From Phymorhynchus buccinoides (lineage: Eukaryota; Mollusca; Gastropoda; Neogastropoda; Raphitomidae), in contig CM065695.1 of NCBI GenBank assembly GCA_017654935.2, positions 28,620,907-28,684,906 of the forward strand: a DNA stretch of 64,000 bases, given 5' to 3'. The stretch's first letter is position 1; every line of letters starts with the position of its first letter. Both the position numbers and the translations under genes were made by a program. The notes beneath the pieces were generated by a model, which was not told the DNA's origin, made no database searches, and saw nothing but the letters and a program-made list of their open reading frames with translations. This document shows, piece after piece, positions 54,319 to 64,000 of this stretch.

Positions 54319-54578
54319 CATGATAGAATAGATTTATGACACTTGGTCATTGAGTTAGATGGAGAGAGGGGGGAGCGAGAGAGAGAGTTAGGGGAGAGTT
54401 AGTTATGGATTTAAAAATGTTTTCCGTATATCTAGTTCTTTTTCACAAAGGGTTGAAATGTCATAGCCAATGCCATACCGCTCCAAGACTAAACACTGAC
54501 ACTACCCTGGGTGAGCATGATCCATCAGTCTACCACCCTACCAGCTGAGCTGCCGCCGTCTCTGAGCTATCCACTGAC

Positions 54579-54681
54579 CTTGCCGGCGTTTCTGGAGATG
54601 GTGTCTGTCATCAGCGACTCCATTTTGCTGCACAGGGGGATGCCCCGCACAGTGACCATCGCCTCCTGGCGCAACACAGTC
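54579..54681 (-). CDS. PRELID3B: PRELID3B-like exon 5
   Basis: Acceptor TGTCCTCAG, donor GTCAGT. After completing the split Lys it reads TVLRQEAMVTVRGIPLCSKM then ESLMTDTISRNAGK, equivalent to [34 protein letters not shown] in the human family member. The 10.3-kb intron that follows carries the DIRS element and a 79-bp tandem array. Confidence 0.92.
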
Positions 54682-54699
54682 CTGAGGACACAGACAAAC

Positions 54700-55232
54700 C
54701 CACAGTAACTCTTCTAGCACCATGGGCGAATACATTCGACCAAGATGGCTCCACCAAATGCAAAGACCAGGGCTCCCAGGGACCCCCATTTGGGGGTCTA
54801 TGAAGCACTAAAATTCTCAAGGGGAATGTGCAGGGGGTCCCAGGGATGCACTACAAAACTTCTGTTTAGCATTCGCAATGCCACTGGGACTCTCTACCCT
54901 GCCTCTAGGACCCTCTATACTATAAGTGAAGGAGTCCCTGGGACCCCCTTGTTTTGCGGGTCGATTGGGAGCCCTGAAAACATTCACTGCCAAGCACCCT
55001 GTCATGTGTTTGTCAGATTTTTGAGCTTATATCACCGTTTCTTCCATTGAAGCAAGGCATGCACGCTCCAATGAATAGTTACTTCCCTCTTGTTGGTTGA
55101 GATTCAACAGACAAAGAATGTTAAAAAATAACAACAAGGCACTAGAAGAGTTAACACAGGTGCAGACACACACACACAAAAGAACTTGAATGAAACATTA
55201 TTTTACTTTACAAACACATGCGCACCCATGTG

Positions 55233-55272
<40 letters not shown>

Positions 55273-56020
55273 CTCTCTCTCTCACACACACACAAAGACA
55301 CATTCAAGCACACACATTTAAGGCAGGATGTCTGCATCTTAAGCACTATGTGAACAAACAGATGTATGATAAAAGAAAGTTCAGTGTAGCTTTGAAATAT
55401 TAGATCAAAGCACGGTTTATCCGTTTTTAACACCAACTGCTTCACTCTCTTCAATAATCAAGAAACATCAAAAGAAATACAAACAAAACAATGTTTGAAG
55501 TGTTCGTGATTCTTTACAGTAAGAAGTTCAAATTAAAATATAAAAAAAATCAAAATTCTTTAATGTCTTCAAATGAAGAAAATCTTTTTTCAGCGTGCAC
55601 TTAAATCTAAAACTGACGAGACATTATATTATAAACTAAGACATAAAATACATGAATAAAAGCACATGTTATTCACATAAAACAATTAAGTTCGTCACAC
55701 ACACACCCCCCTACCCCCCCCCCCCCCCCACACACAAATAAGTAAACAAAGTATGTAATAGTTCTCCTTTAGCTTAAAAAAAAAAGAAGTTCCCATAACA
55801 ACAGTAATACTTCATAACAAGGAAATATTAATAATAAAGAACATCATAATGATAACATCACAGCAAACAGTAAAACATCATAAAGAAAAGCTATTCAGTA
55901 CACACACACGTGCACGCACGCACACCCACACCCAAGATACAGAAAGGTATCAGGCCACTCCCCCCCCCCCCCCCCCCGTGAAGATCTGGACAAAGAAAGA
56001 TGATGGAGAAAAGTTGCTCT
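54700..56020. other. PRELID3B intron 4, repeats only
   Basis: A block of GGGACCCCC-rich repeat text at 54795-54975, (CA)n and (CT)n at 55225-55300, a C tract at 55713-55729 and another at 55960-55977. No gene or recognised transposon. Confidence 0.5.
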
Positions 56021-56026
56021 GCTTAC

Positions 56027-56097
56027 TTGTTACTGTCTTGGGGGTCAGGACAGTAGACCAGGACCTCATCTACAGTGACCACATTGCTGAAGGTCAG
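56027..56097 (-). CDS. PRELID3B: PRELID3B-like exon 4
   Basis: Acceptor ATGTTTCAG, donor GTAAGC. It encodes LTFSNVVTVDEVLVYCPDPQ DSN and two bases of a Lys codon, matching [24 protein letters not shown]. Phase 2 at its end is completed by the first base of the next exon. Confidence 0.92.
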
Positions 56098-56815
56098 CTG
56101 AAACATTTGACAAAACCGTGACACAGATTAGCCCCTATCCAACGATGATAATGATGGTGGTGGTTGTGGTGGATTGGATGATGATAATTATGATGTGATG
56201 ATGATGATCTTTAACTAAAACTAGAAAAACACACACCAAAACATGTCTATGATGAAAACAACAGTTTGAATTGGAGGAGAAGAAGGCAGCTCCATGCCTT
56301 TCATATGACCATCATATGAATGATGGCTGCACAGAACTAAAAATTTAAAAAGAGCTTGACACCAAGGGTTCACATTCGATTAACACTGCTTCATAAATTA
56401 TGATTCAAGATCAAGATTCTTTAATCAGCCAATGCATCATAATACAAAGGAAATTGTTTTGGTTTTGCACAAGACACAATCCAACAACAACGAAAGCATG
56501 CAAATGGATGGACAACCAATATAAGAGAAGAACGAGGAAGATAATAAAAATAAATAAAAATCAGATTACATAATCATGTATCAGTCTCTCCCTTGGATTC
56601 TCTCTTACTCTCAGACACACACCAACACACACACATACACGTGTGCATACACATTTATACCAACACATGCCCCCCCCCCCCCCCACTCACACACGCACAG
56701 AGACTCACACACAAGACCGTGAGCATGCAGGCACACCGGTTTCCTTATCAAAACAGGAATTACACCAGCAGTCAGACATAAAGTAAGTCAATAAAGAAAA
56801 AAGCACCCTACTTAC

Positions 56816-56902
56816 ATTTCTTGTTTTCAAAGTGAACATTTTACTTTCAGGGTCCACTTGCGAGTGTTCACTTGCATAGCATTCACGATCCATTCCAATC
56901 AA
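56816..56902 (-). CDS. PRELID3B: PRELID3B-like exon 3
   Basis: Acceptor CCTTTCAG, donor GTAAGT. This 87-bp exon encodes LIGMDRECYASEHSQVDPES then KMFTLKTRN, matching [20 protein letters not shown] and ELKSTN of the human protein. It is symmetric and in phase with both neighbours. Confidence 0.92.
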
Positions 56903-57037
56903 CTGAAAGGAAAAAACATTGGACACTTGATTAACAAGACCAGAGCATGAGCATTTGGTTACATGTAGCGTCAAGTACATTACCGATGTGAGCATGGAAT
57001 TTTGTGCAACATCCTTCCAGCACACTGACACTCTCTA

Positions 57038-57358
<321 letters not shown>

Positions 57359-57416
57359 TTATTGTGGTGTTCTGATCTCTCTCTCCCTCTGTCTGTAACT
57401 AGTGTAAGTGTGTGTA

Positions 57417-57504
<88 letters not shown>
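57417..57504. repeat. (GT)n microsatellite, about 88 bp
   Basis: Nearly pure TG dinucleotide repeat. The frames reading poly-(His-Thr) across it are artefacts. Confidence 0.95.
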
Positions 57505-57510
<6 letters not shown>

Positions 57511-57864
57511 TGCGAATCTGTCCACAGTCTGTTTCACTGTGTGTGTAGAAAGCAGTTGGAAATTTGAGCAAAATCCACATTTTCTCCCATAAATGAAGTG
57601 AATCTTAACGCAAAAGCAGCTTGTTCAGCTCTTTCTTTCAATAAATCGTCGCTCTTCATTAACAATAACACAGAATCATTTCAAATTGTATAGGGTGTAT
57701 CAAAAATTCAATGTGTCATGTATAATAACACTGTGTACTGAAGGGTAACTGTAACCTTGCTGACCTTGACATTTGACCCTGTACATGTCTGTTGCAGTAT
57801 CACGTGAACCGCTGCACAGAATCACTTCAAGTTCAAGGGGGGAGAGGGGGGAATTTGCATCTTG

Positions 57865-58090
57865 ATGGAGGGCTAGAACGAACTGGCTGAAAAGACAGGC
57901 ACAGCCTCTTCAGGTAACGAGTTCCAGTCTTTGATGGTGCACAGGAAGAAAGAGCTTCTCCTGTATTCAGTCCGGCACTGGATGGTGGATAGTTGCCGGC
58001 TGTGTCCTCTGCTTAGGCGAGTTGGAGCTGACTTCAGTCTGGTGTTGTCAACTTTGACATTGCCGTTCAAGATCATATAAAGTATTGTAA
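57865..58090 (-). mobile_element. LINE 3' fragment (Jockey/CR1-like), minus strand
   Basis: Minus-strand frame ILNGNVKVDNTRLKSAPTRL then SRGHSRQLSTIQCRTEYRRS and SFFLCTIKDWNSLPEEAV, the conserved C-terminus of a Jockey/CR1-like reverse transcriptase. It may be a different element from the one at 58500-61065. Confidence 0.75.
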
Positions 58091-58831
58091 GCCTGGTAGA
58101 CTTTTAGTCATGCACGACCGTTATTCGCGTTAAGCATACGCGGTTCAGCCAGGAACACCCGGGCCTCACACGATGCATGCAGAGGGGAATATGTATATAG
58201 CATAGCATAGCAAGTATAGCAAAGCAATTCGGCACTATAGGCTTACTTTTTAAGCCTTTTGCCCTCTAGATATCGTTTCAAGTGATATCATATACTTTTT
58301 TTTTTACCCGTGAACTAATACAAGTAATAGGCTTTTGTGTATTGGTTTGAATCCTAATAAAGTTCCTCTAAATGTGAGGAGTACATCACGCTTTTATATG
58401 TTTGGTCAATATGATTTTTGAATACGCATAGTGACGATGCAGTAATGTCTCATTTGAAAGGTTAGTCCATGCAGTTGTAATTCTATTCATGATTTTTTTT
58501 TAATGTTTTCTAGGATATGGGCACCAAACAGGGTTACCATACTCTAAAATAGGGTGAACTAAGGCTTTAAACATAGAGACCATAATCAGTTTTGATTTAT
58601 TAGCTATTGTCCTAATCAGGAGACCTGCAATACGATTCGGATTAGCTTTCTTGATGACTCCATTTATGTGAGGTTCAAAAGACATGGATGGATCTACAGC
58701 TACACCAAGGTCTTTTTCTGCATACGTGTTTTCCAGTACTCTTTTGACATCACCATCATTCATGTAGTAATTATGCATAGGATTCTTTTTACCCAAATGC
58801 AAAACTTTACACTTTTGACTGCTAAAACTCA

Positions 58832-59245
58832 TTAACCAAGTGAGTTAGTGACTAAAGAATCAATACACCTCTGAATCTCCTCTTTAGATAACAGGTTATC
58901 ATCAACGGTAGAATAGGCTTTTGTGTCATCAGCAAAGATTTTAACATCACATTCCATATTGTCAGGCAAATCGTTAATGAAGTAGATGAAAAGGGTAGGG
59001 CCCAAGACACTCCCCTGTGGAACACCGCTAGTAACCTGTGTGTTGTCTGAGCAAGAGCCGTTTACATTTACATATTGGATACGCCCACTTAAAAAGTCCT
59101 TAATCCAAGACAACATATTACCAGTAACACCATATCCTCTTAGTTTATGAGTCAGTCTTGCATGTGAAACAGTGTCGAAGGCCTTGCGAAAGTCTAAATA
59201 AACAGCATCAACTGGTGCACCATGGTCCAGTGAGGACATCCAATC
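58832..59245 (-). pseudogene. LINE reverse transcriptase fragment (palm domain)
   Basis: The frame carries APVDAVYLDFRKAFDTVSH, YGVTGNMLSWIKDFLSGRIQ, GVPQGSVLGPTLFIYFINDL and IFADDTKAY. It is cut off upstream by the foldback insertion and downstream by a frameshift, after which the same protein continues at 58832-58500 (SSQKCKVLHLGKKNP). Confidence 0.85.
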
Positions 59246-59644
59246 GGTAAAGGTAAAGATGTGCCACCCCCCCTGCATTTCTCGGTTAATTGTATTTTTC
59301 CACTGTTGCCTTTCTTACCATACATAAAGCTGTATTTTAGGAACATTTTTAGCTAATTCTCTTTTTGGAATACTAACCCTAACCCTAACGCTAGCCCTAA
59401 ACCTAACCCTACCCCCCACTATGTACTGCAGTACACCGCGATTTGTCACAGTTGTGGTTTGTTGCGTTTTTCCGTCTTATAGGGTTGGGGGTAGGGTTAG
59501 GGTTAGGGCTAGGGTTAGTATTCCAAAAAGGTTATTAGCTAAAAAGGTTCCTAAAATACAGCTTTATGTATGGTAAGAAAGGCAAAAACGGAAAAATACA
59601 ATTAACTGAGAAATGTAGGGGGGGGGCACATCTTGACCTTTACC
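59246..59644. mobile_element. foldback element with telomere-like arms, 8-bp duplication
   Basis: A 399-bp palindromic element. Arms of about 170 bp begin GGTAAAGGTAAAGATGTGCC and end GGCACATCTTGACCTTTACC. ATCCAATC flanks both sides (59238-59245, 59645-59652). The inner arms contain several CCCTAA-type units (AACCCTAACCCTAACGCTAG) and their TTAGGG complements. It interrupts the LINE reverse transcriptase. The 8-bp duplication fits hAT-like transposition, but the termini are not the usual CAG of hAT. Confidence 0.88.
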
Positions 59645-61431
59645 ATCCAATCCTTTATTGCTACAAGTAATTATGTGACACATGAACGACCTTTAGTAAA
59701 TCCAAACTGATCATTAGAAAGTCAGTCATTTTCTATTAAATGTTTACACAATGAGTCCCGAATAAAGCCTTCAAATATTTTGCATACAACTGATGTCAAG
59801 CTGACTGGGCGATAATTTCCTGCAATACTCTTGTCACCTTTCTTAAAAATGGGTTTGACCTCTGCCTCTTTCCATTTACTTGGTAGTTTACCCTCCATTA
59901 CGGATATATATTAAACAAGTATGTTAATGGTAAAGATAGGTCAGATGCAAGCTCTTTAAGAACTCTGGGGTGAATTTCATCAGGGCCAGGGGACTTGTCA
60001 ATCTTTAAGTCCTTAACTTAGCGCTTTATGCATCTCATCTTGACTTACGGTAACTGTATTTATCTCTGTAATATAATTAGCCTCAAAGTTGGGCATAGGA
60101 TTGTTAGATTCATGAGTAAAAACATTGCTAAAGAAGGCATTCAAGACTTGGGCCTTATCACAATCAGTGTAAGTACAGTCTTCTTTAACAAGCTTAGATA
60201 TTTTCTCTCTAGGTTTAGTTTTTGCTGAAACGTAACTTTAGAATGCTTTAGGATTATTCTTAGCTTCGCAGGCCAAATGATGTCCCTTCTGTTTGACAAG
60301 TCACATGTTTCCTGAAAGCCCATTTGACTTGGTTTCTTGCTCTAGCTATATATTTTGTAAAAATAAATTCATTTGTCCTAAATTTCTTGTAGGTTTTAAA
60401 AAGCTCTTTTCTTTTTTCTTATAAAGTCAAGTAATGTAGATATGGAATAGGATATTTCTTGCGTATATGAAAGGGAGAGTTCTTAACCTTAGGAATAAAT
60501 TTGTCACAAGCATCCACCAACTCTTTACTTCTAGTTAGTTATATTGTCCCAGCAATCATCAACAGAGTAGCCATCATTTACAATGTCAGTCCAAGTGACT
60601 GATTGAACAAATTTCCTCATGTCCCCGTAGTTCCCTTTGCTCATTAAATACTTAGAATGCTCCAAGCAAAGTTTGATCATTTCCATTGAGTGACAGGTTA
60701 AAACATAGTAGGACTGAGTGGTGGCTCTTTCCTACAGGAGGAAAGTACTCTATTTCTGAGACAAATTCCTCATGATTTGTTAAAACAAGGTCAAGTATAT
60801 GTGTTTGCTGTAAACCTCTATAATGTGTAGGCTCCATGACTTTTTGAAATAAGTAATTTTGCTGTACTGTTTCAAAAAACTTGTTGGATGGGTGATTTGG
60901 GCCACAACTGTTTATAATTTATTTCTTGATCCCAATTTATTTCAGGAAAGTTAAAATCTCCCATAAGAAGAATATCATCTGATTTATACTCATGTAATAC
61001 GGCATCCACAAGCTTCTTCAAGTCAAGACATTCATTGCTTGAACAATTTGGTGATCTATATTATACAACACAGCATAATTATGAAATGTTCTTATTAATA
61101 TTTTGGTAAAATGATTTTACAGACTATACTGGGAGAGAATGTATCATGCATGACCGCCAAGCAGGCCCCACATGGTGCACGCGCGAGAGAAAAACAAAAG
61201 AAGAAAAAAACGTGCGAGATGTTTTTATGTGCAGTGCACCCTCGAGGTGAACTTGGAAGTTGAACTAGTTGAATGAAGGCCAGAGAAGGGGACCTTAGAC
61301 CTGTGCTGAGCGTGGGTGACTGGAATATTTCAGGGGACAGGTTGCTAAGAAACACTCAATAAAGAAGAGCTAGAGACACGGAGTGATAGAGCAGAAGGAA
61401 ATGATACTTTTATGCTCACTTAAACGTGTGT

Positions 61432-61525
61432 TCAGAAGTCCAGAACTTCATCGTGGAAGTCTTCTGCTGACAGGTGGTTAGTAACCAGTGCCTTCTTCAG
61501 GAAGTTCTTGATTTTCGTCTGCTTC
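61432..61525 (-). CDS. candidate terminal exon of an unrecognised gene
   Basis: On the minus strand a good acceptor (polypyrimidine-rich, ending CATTCTCACAG) opens a frame encoding KQTKIKNFLKKALVTNHLSA followed by EDFHDEVLDF and a TGA stop. The peptide is basic then acidic and looks like a real protein C-terminus rather than repeat-derived sequence. I do not recognise the family and found no partner exon in the window; upstream exons would lie to the right. It could instead be a chance open frame behind a cryptic acceptor. Confidence 0.35.
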
Positions 61526-61867
61526 CTGTGAGAATGACGTAGACAGTTTTGATACACGGAGCTCCAAAAGTGTTGACGTAATATGGCGGTGTTGCCTCTA
61601 AATAGACACAGGCCAATTAAATCTGGATACCGGAAAAAAAATTGGGTCTTTTTTGCCCGATCTCAGTCGGCAAAGATCGCGTTTTTCCTCTATTTTTTGT
61701 TTGTTTGTGTGATTGTTTTGTTGCTGTTGTTGTTTGCTTCTTTCTCTGCCCCAAGGATATATTGCGAACCGCTGTACATAACAGCATCACTTCATATTTT
61801 GGGGAGGGGTGTAATACTATAAGAGTAGAAGACATTGGTGCCCCAAAACACTTTCATTGTTTCAAAA

Positions 61868-61990
61868 AGATTTCTTCCTGCCGAAGTTGGACATGCTGGG
61901 CCTAATTATATCTTACTTAAGCGCATAATGGCAGCATGACTCATCTGCACTCATAATTGACAGGAAACTGTCTGAGCGATCGAAGAAGAA
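61868..61990 (-). mobile_element. SINE-like head type 1 alone, minus strand
   Basis: CTGCCGAAGTTGGACATGCT, AAGCGCATAATGGCAGCATG and TGACAGGAAACTGTCTGAGC are the inverse of 2690-2800. The common body is absent. Confidence 0.72.
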
Positions 61991-62164
61991 GAATATCTCG
62001 TGAAGCACTATGGAATCACTTAAAATTTTGTGTGTGGGTGTAATGCAAAGAGTAGAAGACATTAGCGCATAGTCTGATTATGCCCCAGGGGTGTTACTGA
62101 TCAAGAGGCAGACATTCCCTCAAATTTTCTTCACCTTCTTATGTATCTCATTCTTCTATATATG

Positions 62165-62262
62165 TGCAGAGTGAGAGGAAATATCCCTTGTACCCAGGTT
62201 CAACCTCGGGTTTAATTTGCACGAGGCGAACGCGTTACCTCTGTGCCACTTTGCACTCTCAG
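62165..62262 (-). mobile_element. tRNA-derived SINE, head fragment
   Basis: Contains GTACCCAGGTTCAACCTCGG and CGAACGCGTTACCTCTGTGC, matching the tRNA-like head at 28180-28255. No body follows. Confidence 0.65.
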
Positions 62263-64000
62263 GTATAGCTGTGAACTTGATGAATCGCATGGTGCATGGA
62301 CCTTGGCTACGTCACATGGCCACTTTTGCCCACAGATGTGAAAGTAAAAAAAGCTCTTTGAATTTCTATTCAATCTTTTCTATTCCTTCATTTTTTTTTT
62401 CACCAATAGATTATATTGGATCTTTTGCTAAACTGACATGAGCATCATTGTCAAAATGTCCAGGACACTTCTGGCAATTTTCATTGCTCTTGGTTCAGTA
62501 GTTAAGGTTGTAGAGTCTCAAACAAAAAATGACTACATGCAGAGATAAAGCAGCATACAGGTCCTTGTTCAAATTCAACTAACTCTCATTCTAATAGAGC
62601 TAGGAGTACAAAAAGGGCCAGGCAAAAGAGCTTTGTAGATGACACTGACAAGAAGGTAGACATGAGTATTAGTGACACTAAAGCAGAGAAGTGACTGTGT
62701 GTGGTACAGAGCATGCAGTTCGCATGTGTGTGTGGATAATTGAAACAAAGGAGTGTGATGTCTTTTTTGTACGTGGGTTGTTCAGTAAAGTTTGGCAAGG
62801 GTCCTGCCATTAACATTCATTCATTCCTTAACACATTTGCTTGCACACTATCATTGTGATGTCATGTCCTACGTACGTGAGTGTATGACGTAATTGAAAA
62901 TATGATGTATGCGCCTGTGATAAAAAAAAAAGGTGGATTCTTGAACTGACTCGTTCACTTGCTGTAACTTCATAGGGATGAAACTTAGGAACTATTATAT
63001 GAAAATTCATTCCGATTTGACAGATATTTATGTCTGAATGTGTACTTCTCATTGCACAATTTGCAAATGTGTTGAAGTTTTCAATCCTGGAAAACACAGC
63101 TTCCAAAAATGTCACTATCTAGTTCACTTTTTTGCAGTCCTGAACATGCAAAACATGTAGTTTTTCCAAGAAACTGACTAATAAAGATCCACATTTGACA
63201 CTGATAGATAGAAGTGAGATGAGTGACAATTCTTTGAGTACAATAGTAAAGATAATGCAGACATCTTCTAGTGAAAAGGCTGGCAACAAAATTGGTTCTA
63301 CTTTTGCATGAAAACGCTAGTGCCTACAAGGTCAAGGTCGTGGGTACCTTCCAAGAATAGTAAGATAATCAATGTTTAAACCACCTATTCTACAGACACT
63401 TAGCTCCACAAGACATTCAATTTTTATTTGATTTTTTAGATTGTTTGGCTGAACGAAAATTTCTGGCACCTAGGCCCTCGCAAAAGCTCAAAATCACAGC
63501 TCCGACACTTGTCTCAAAGAAGCTACCAAAGTGACCTTGAGACCTGGCGGAGAGAGCTGGAACTGTGCATACAAAGAGGAGAGGTCTTCTTCATAGGAAT
63601 GCAAAAGTTTGAAGCCCTTGAACTCTTTTGTTCCTGTTTTATGGACCTGTTGCCAATGTTTAATGAACAACCCACGTATGTGTGCATGAGCGCATACTAT
63701 GTGTATGATTGTGGGTATGTGTGACGTAAGTGTCCCGCGCGACCCCTCTTTCTTATCTACACCACCCCCCTCCCCCCCCTCTCCTTTTCTTTTCTCTGTC
63801 CGGCCGCCACTTTAATTGCTATCCACCATCAAAAGAACGCCGATTAAGGCATTTGTCTCTTTGAAGCCGATTTACCTCCCCTGTCAGCATGTACCACCTA
63901 CAGAGGTTATCTCCCTTTACCCCCCCCCCCCCCCCTTTATCTCCGTTCCCCATCACGAGATAGTGATATCAACAGTCGGCTCCCTTTGAAGACAACTATT
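62263..64000. other. right end of window, nothing recognised
   Basis: A/T-rich sequence without a recognisable protein, RNA or complete element. A short plus-strand frame at 63509-63724 follows a T-rich AG but has no family resemblance. C tracts lie at 63765-63780 and 63919-63937. Confidence 0.45.

Larger units (their letters stand above)
47874..54334 (-). mobile_element. DIRS-type tyrosine-recombinase retrotransposon
   Basis: A 6.46-kb element in the last PRELID3B intron, coding on the minus strand. It has 183-bp inverted terminal repeats (47916-48098 and 54136-54318) that differ at about one base, each with a distinct outer extension. An internal complementary region at 48154-48254 joins the complements of both outer extensions, with the junction near 48214. 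That is the diagnostic DIRS architecture used to make circular DNA. No target duplication is seen, as expected for recombinase-mediated insertion. It carries a gag-like frame and a long frame with reverse transcriptase, RNase H and tyrosine recombinase. The near-identical repeats point to a recent insertion. Confidence 0.95.
58500..61065 (-). mobile_element. decayed CR1/Jockey-like LINE, minus strand
   Basis: From right to left, an endonuclease end is visible (GDFNFPEINWDQEI near 60920, ILDLVLTNHEEFVSEIEYFP and GKSHHSVLLCFN near 60760), then reverse transcriptase: FTKGRSCVT near 59690 and VDAVYLDFRKAFDTVSHARL, TSGVPQGSVLGPTLFIYFIN and KIFADDTKAYS at 59220-58910, and EYGNPVWCPYP at 58520. The FADD box is intact but the frame has a nonsense codon near 59670, a frameshift near 58835 and other breaks. 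A foldback element is inserted at 59246-59644. Both ends are truncated. Confidence 0.82.

Noticed and set aside
57359..57580. His-Thr repeat frames on the minus strand
   Set aside because: Direct translation of the (GT)n microsatellite.
63509..63724. Short plus-strand frame after a T-rich AG near the window end
   Set aside because: No recognisable domain, no donor that joins to other exons, and an initial phase that does not support an exon call.

Overview
This is animal nuclear DNA: spliced genes with GT-AG introns, set in dense young and old transposable elements, palindromic MITEs, SINE-like repeats, minisatellites and many (GT)n, (C)n and (TC)n tracts. The protein matches and the repeat landscape (DIRS, L1/Tx1-like and CR1/Jockey-like retroelements, TTAA and TA MITEs, tRNA-headed SINEs) suggest a marine mollusc, probably a gastropod. 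The phylum is inferred from overall character, not proven.

Two conserved genes converge on each other. On the plus strand, positions 810-22855 hold the last eight coding exons of a sodium/proton exchanger of the NHE8 type (SLC9A8); its 5' half lies left of the window. On the minus strand, positions 57251-44107 hold coding exons 2-6 of a PRELI/MSF1 mitochondrial lipid-transfer protein of the PRELID3B (SLMO2) type; its short first exon was not found. A possible terminal exon of a third, unrecognised minus-strand gene lies at 61525-61432. A well-formed tRNA-Thr(CGT) gene sits alone between the two main genes at 33848-33777.

The large introns are loaded with elements. The last SLC9A8 intron carries an L1/Tx1-like LINE (17930-22490) with a 13-bp target-site duplication, a frameshifted ORF2 and a small three-transmembrane ORF ahead of it. 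The last PRELID3B intron carries a nearly intact DIRS-type tyrosine-recombinase retrotransposon (47874-54334) with 183-bp inverted terminal repeats and an internal complementary region. The right end has a decayed CR1/Jockey-like LINE (about 61065-58500) interrupted by a foldback element with 8-bp duplications and telomere-like arms. Many palindromic MITEs belong to TTAA (piggyBac-like), TA and TAA/TGA-flanked families.

The most striking structure is in SLC9A8. Five of its eight exons are preceded by partial copies of their own 3' splice site plus the first bases of the exon. Four of these form tandem arrays (exons 4198, 14948, 16646, 22691) and one is a single displaced copy (exon 7119). In each case only the last, most 3' copy runs into the complete exon. 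One array carries eleven decoy acceptors. No donor-side equivalent was seen, and the PRELID3B exons show none. This acceptor-anchored minisatellite pattern is the best candidate here for something undescribed.
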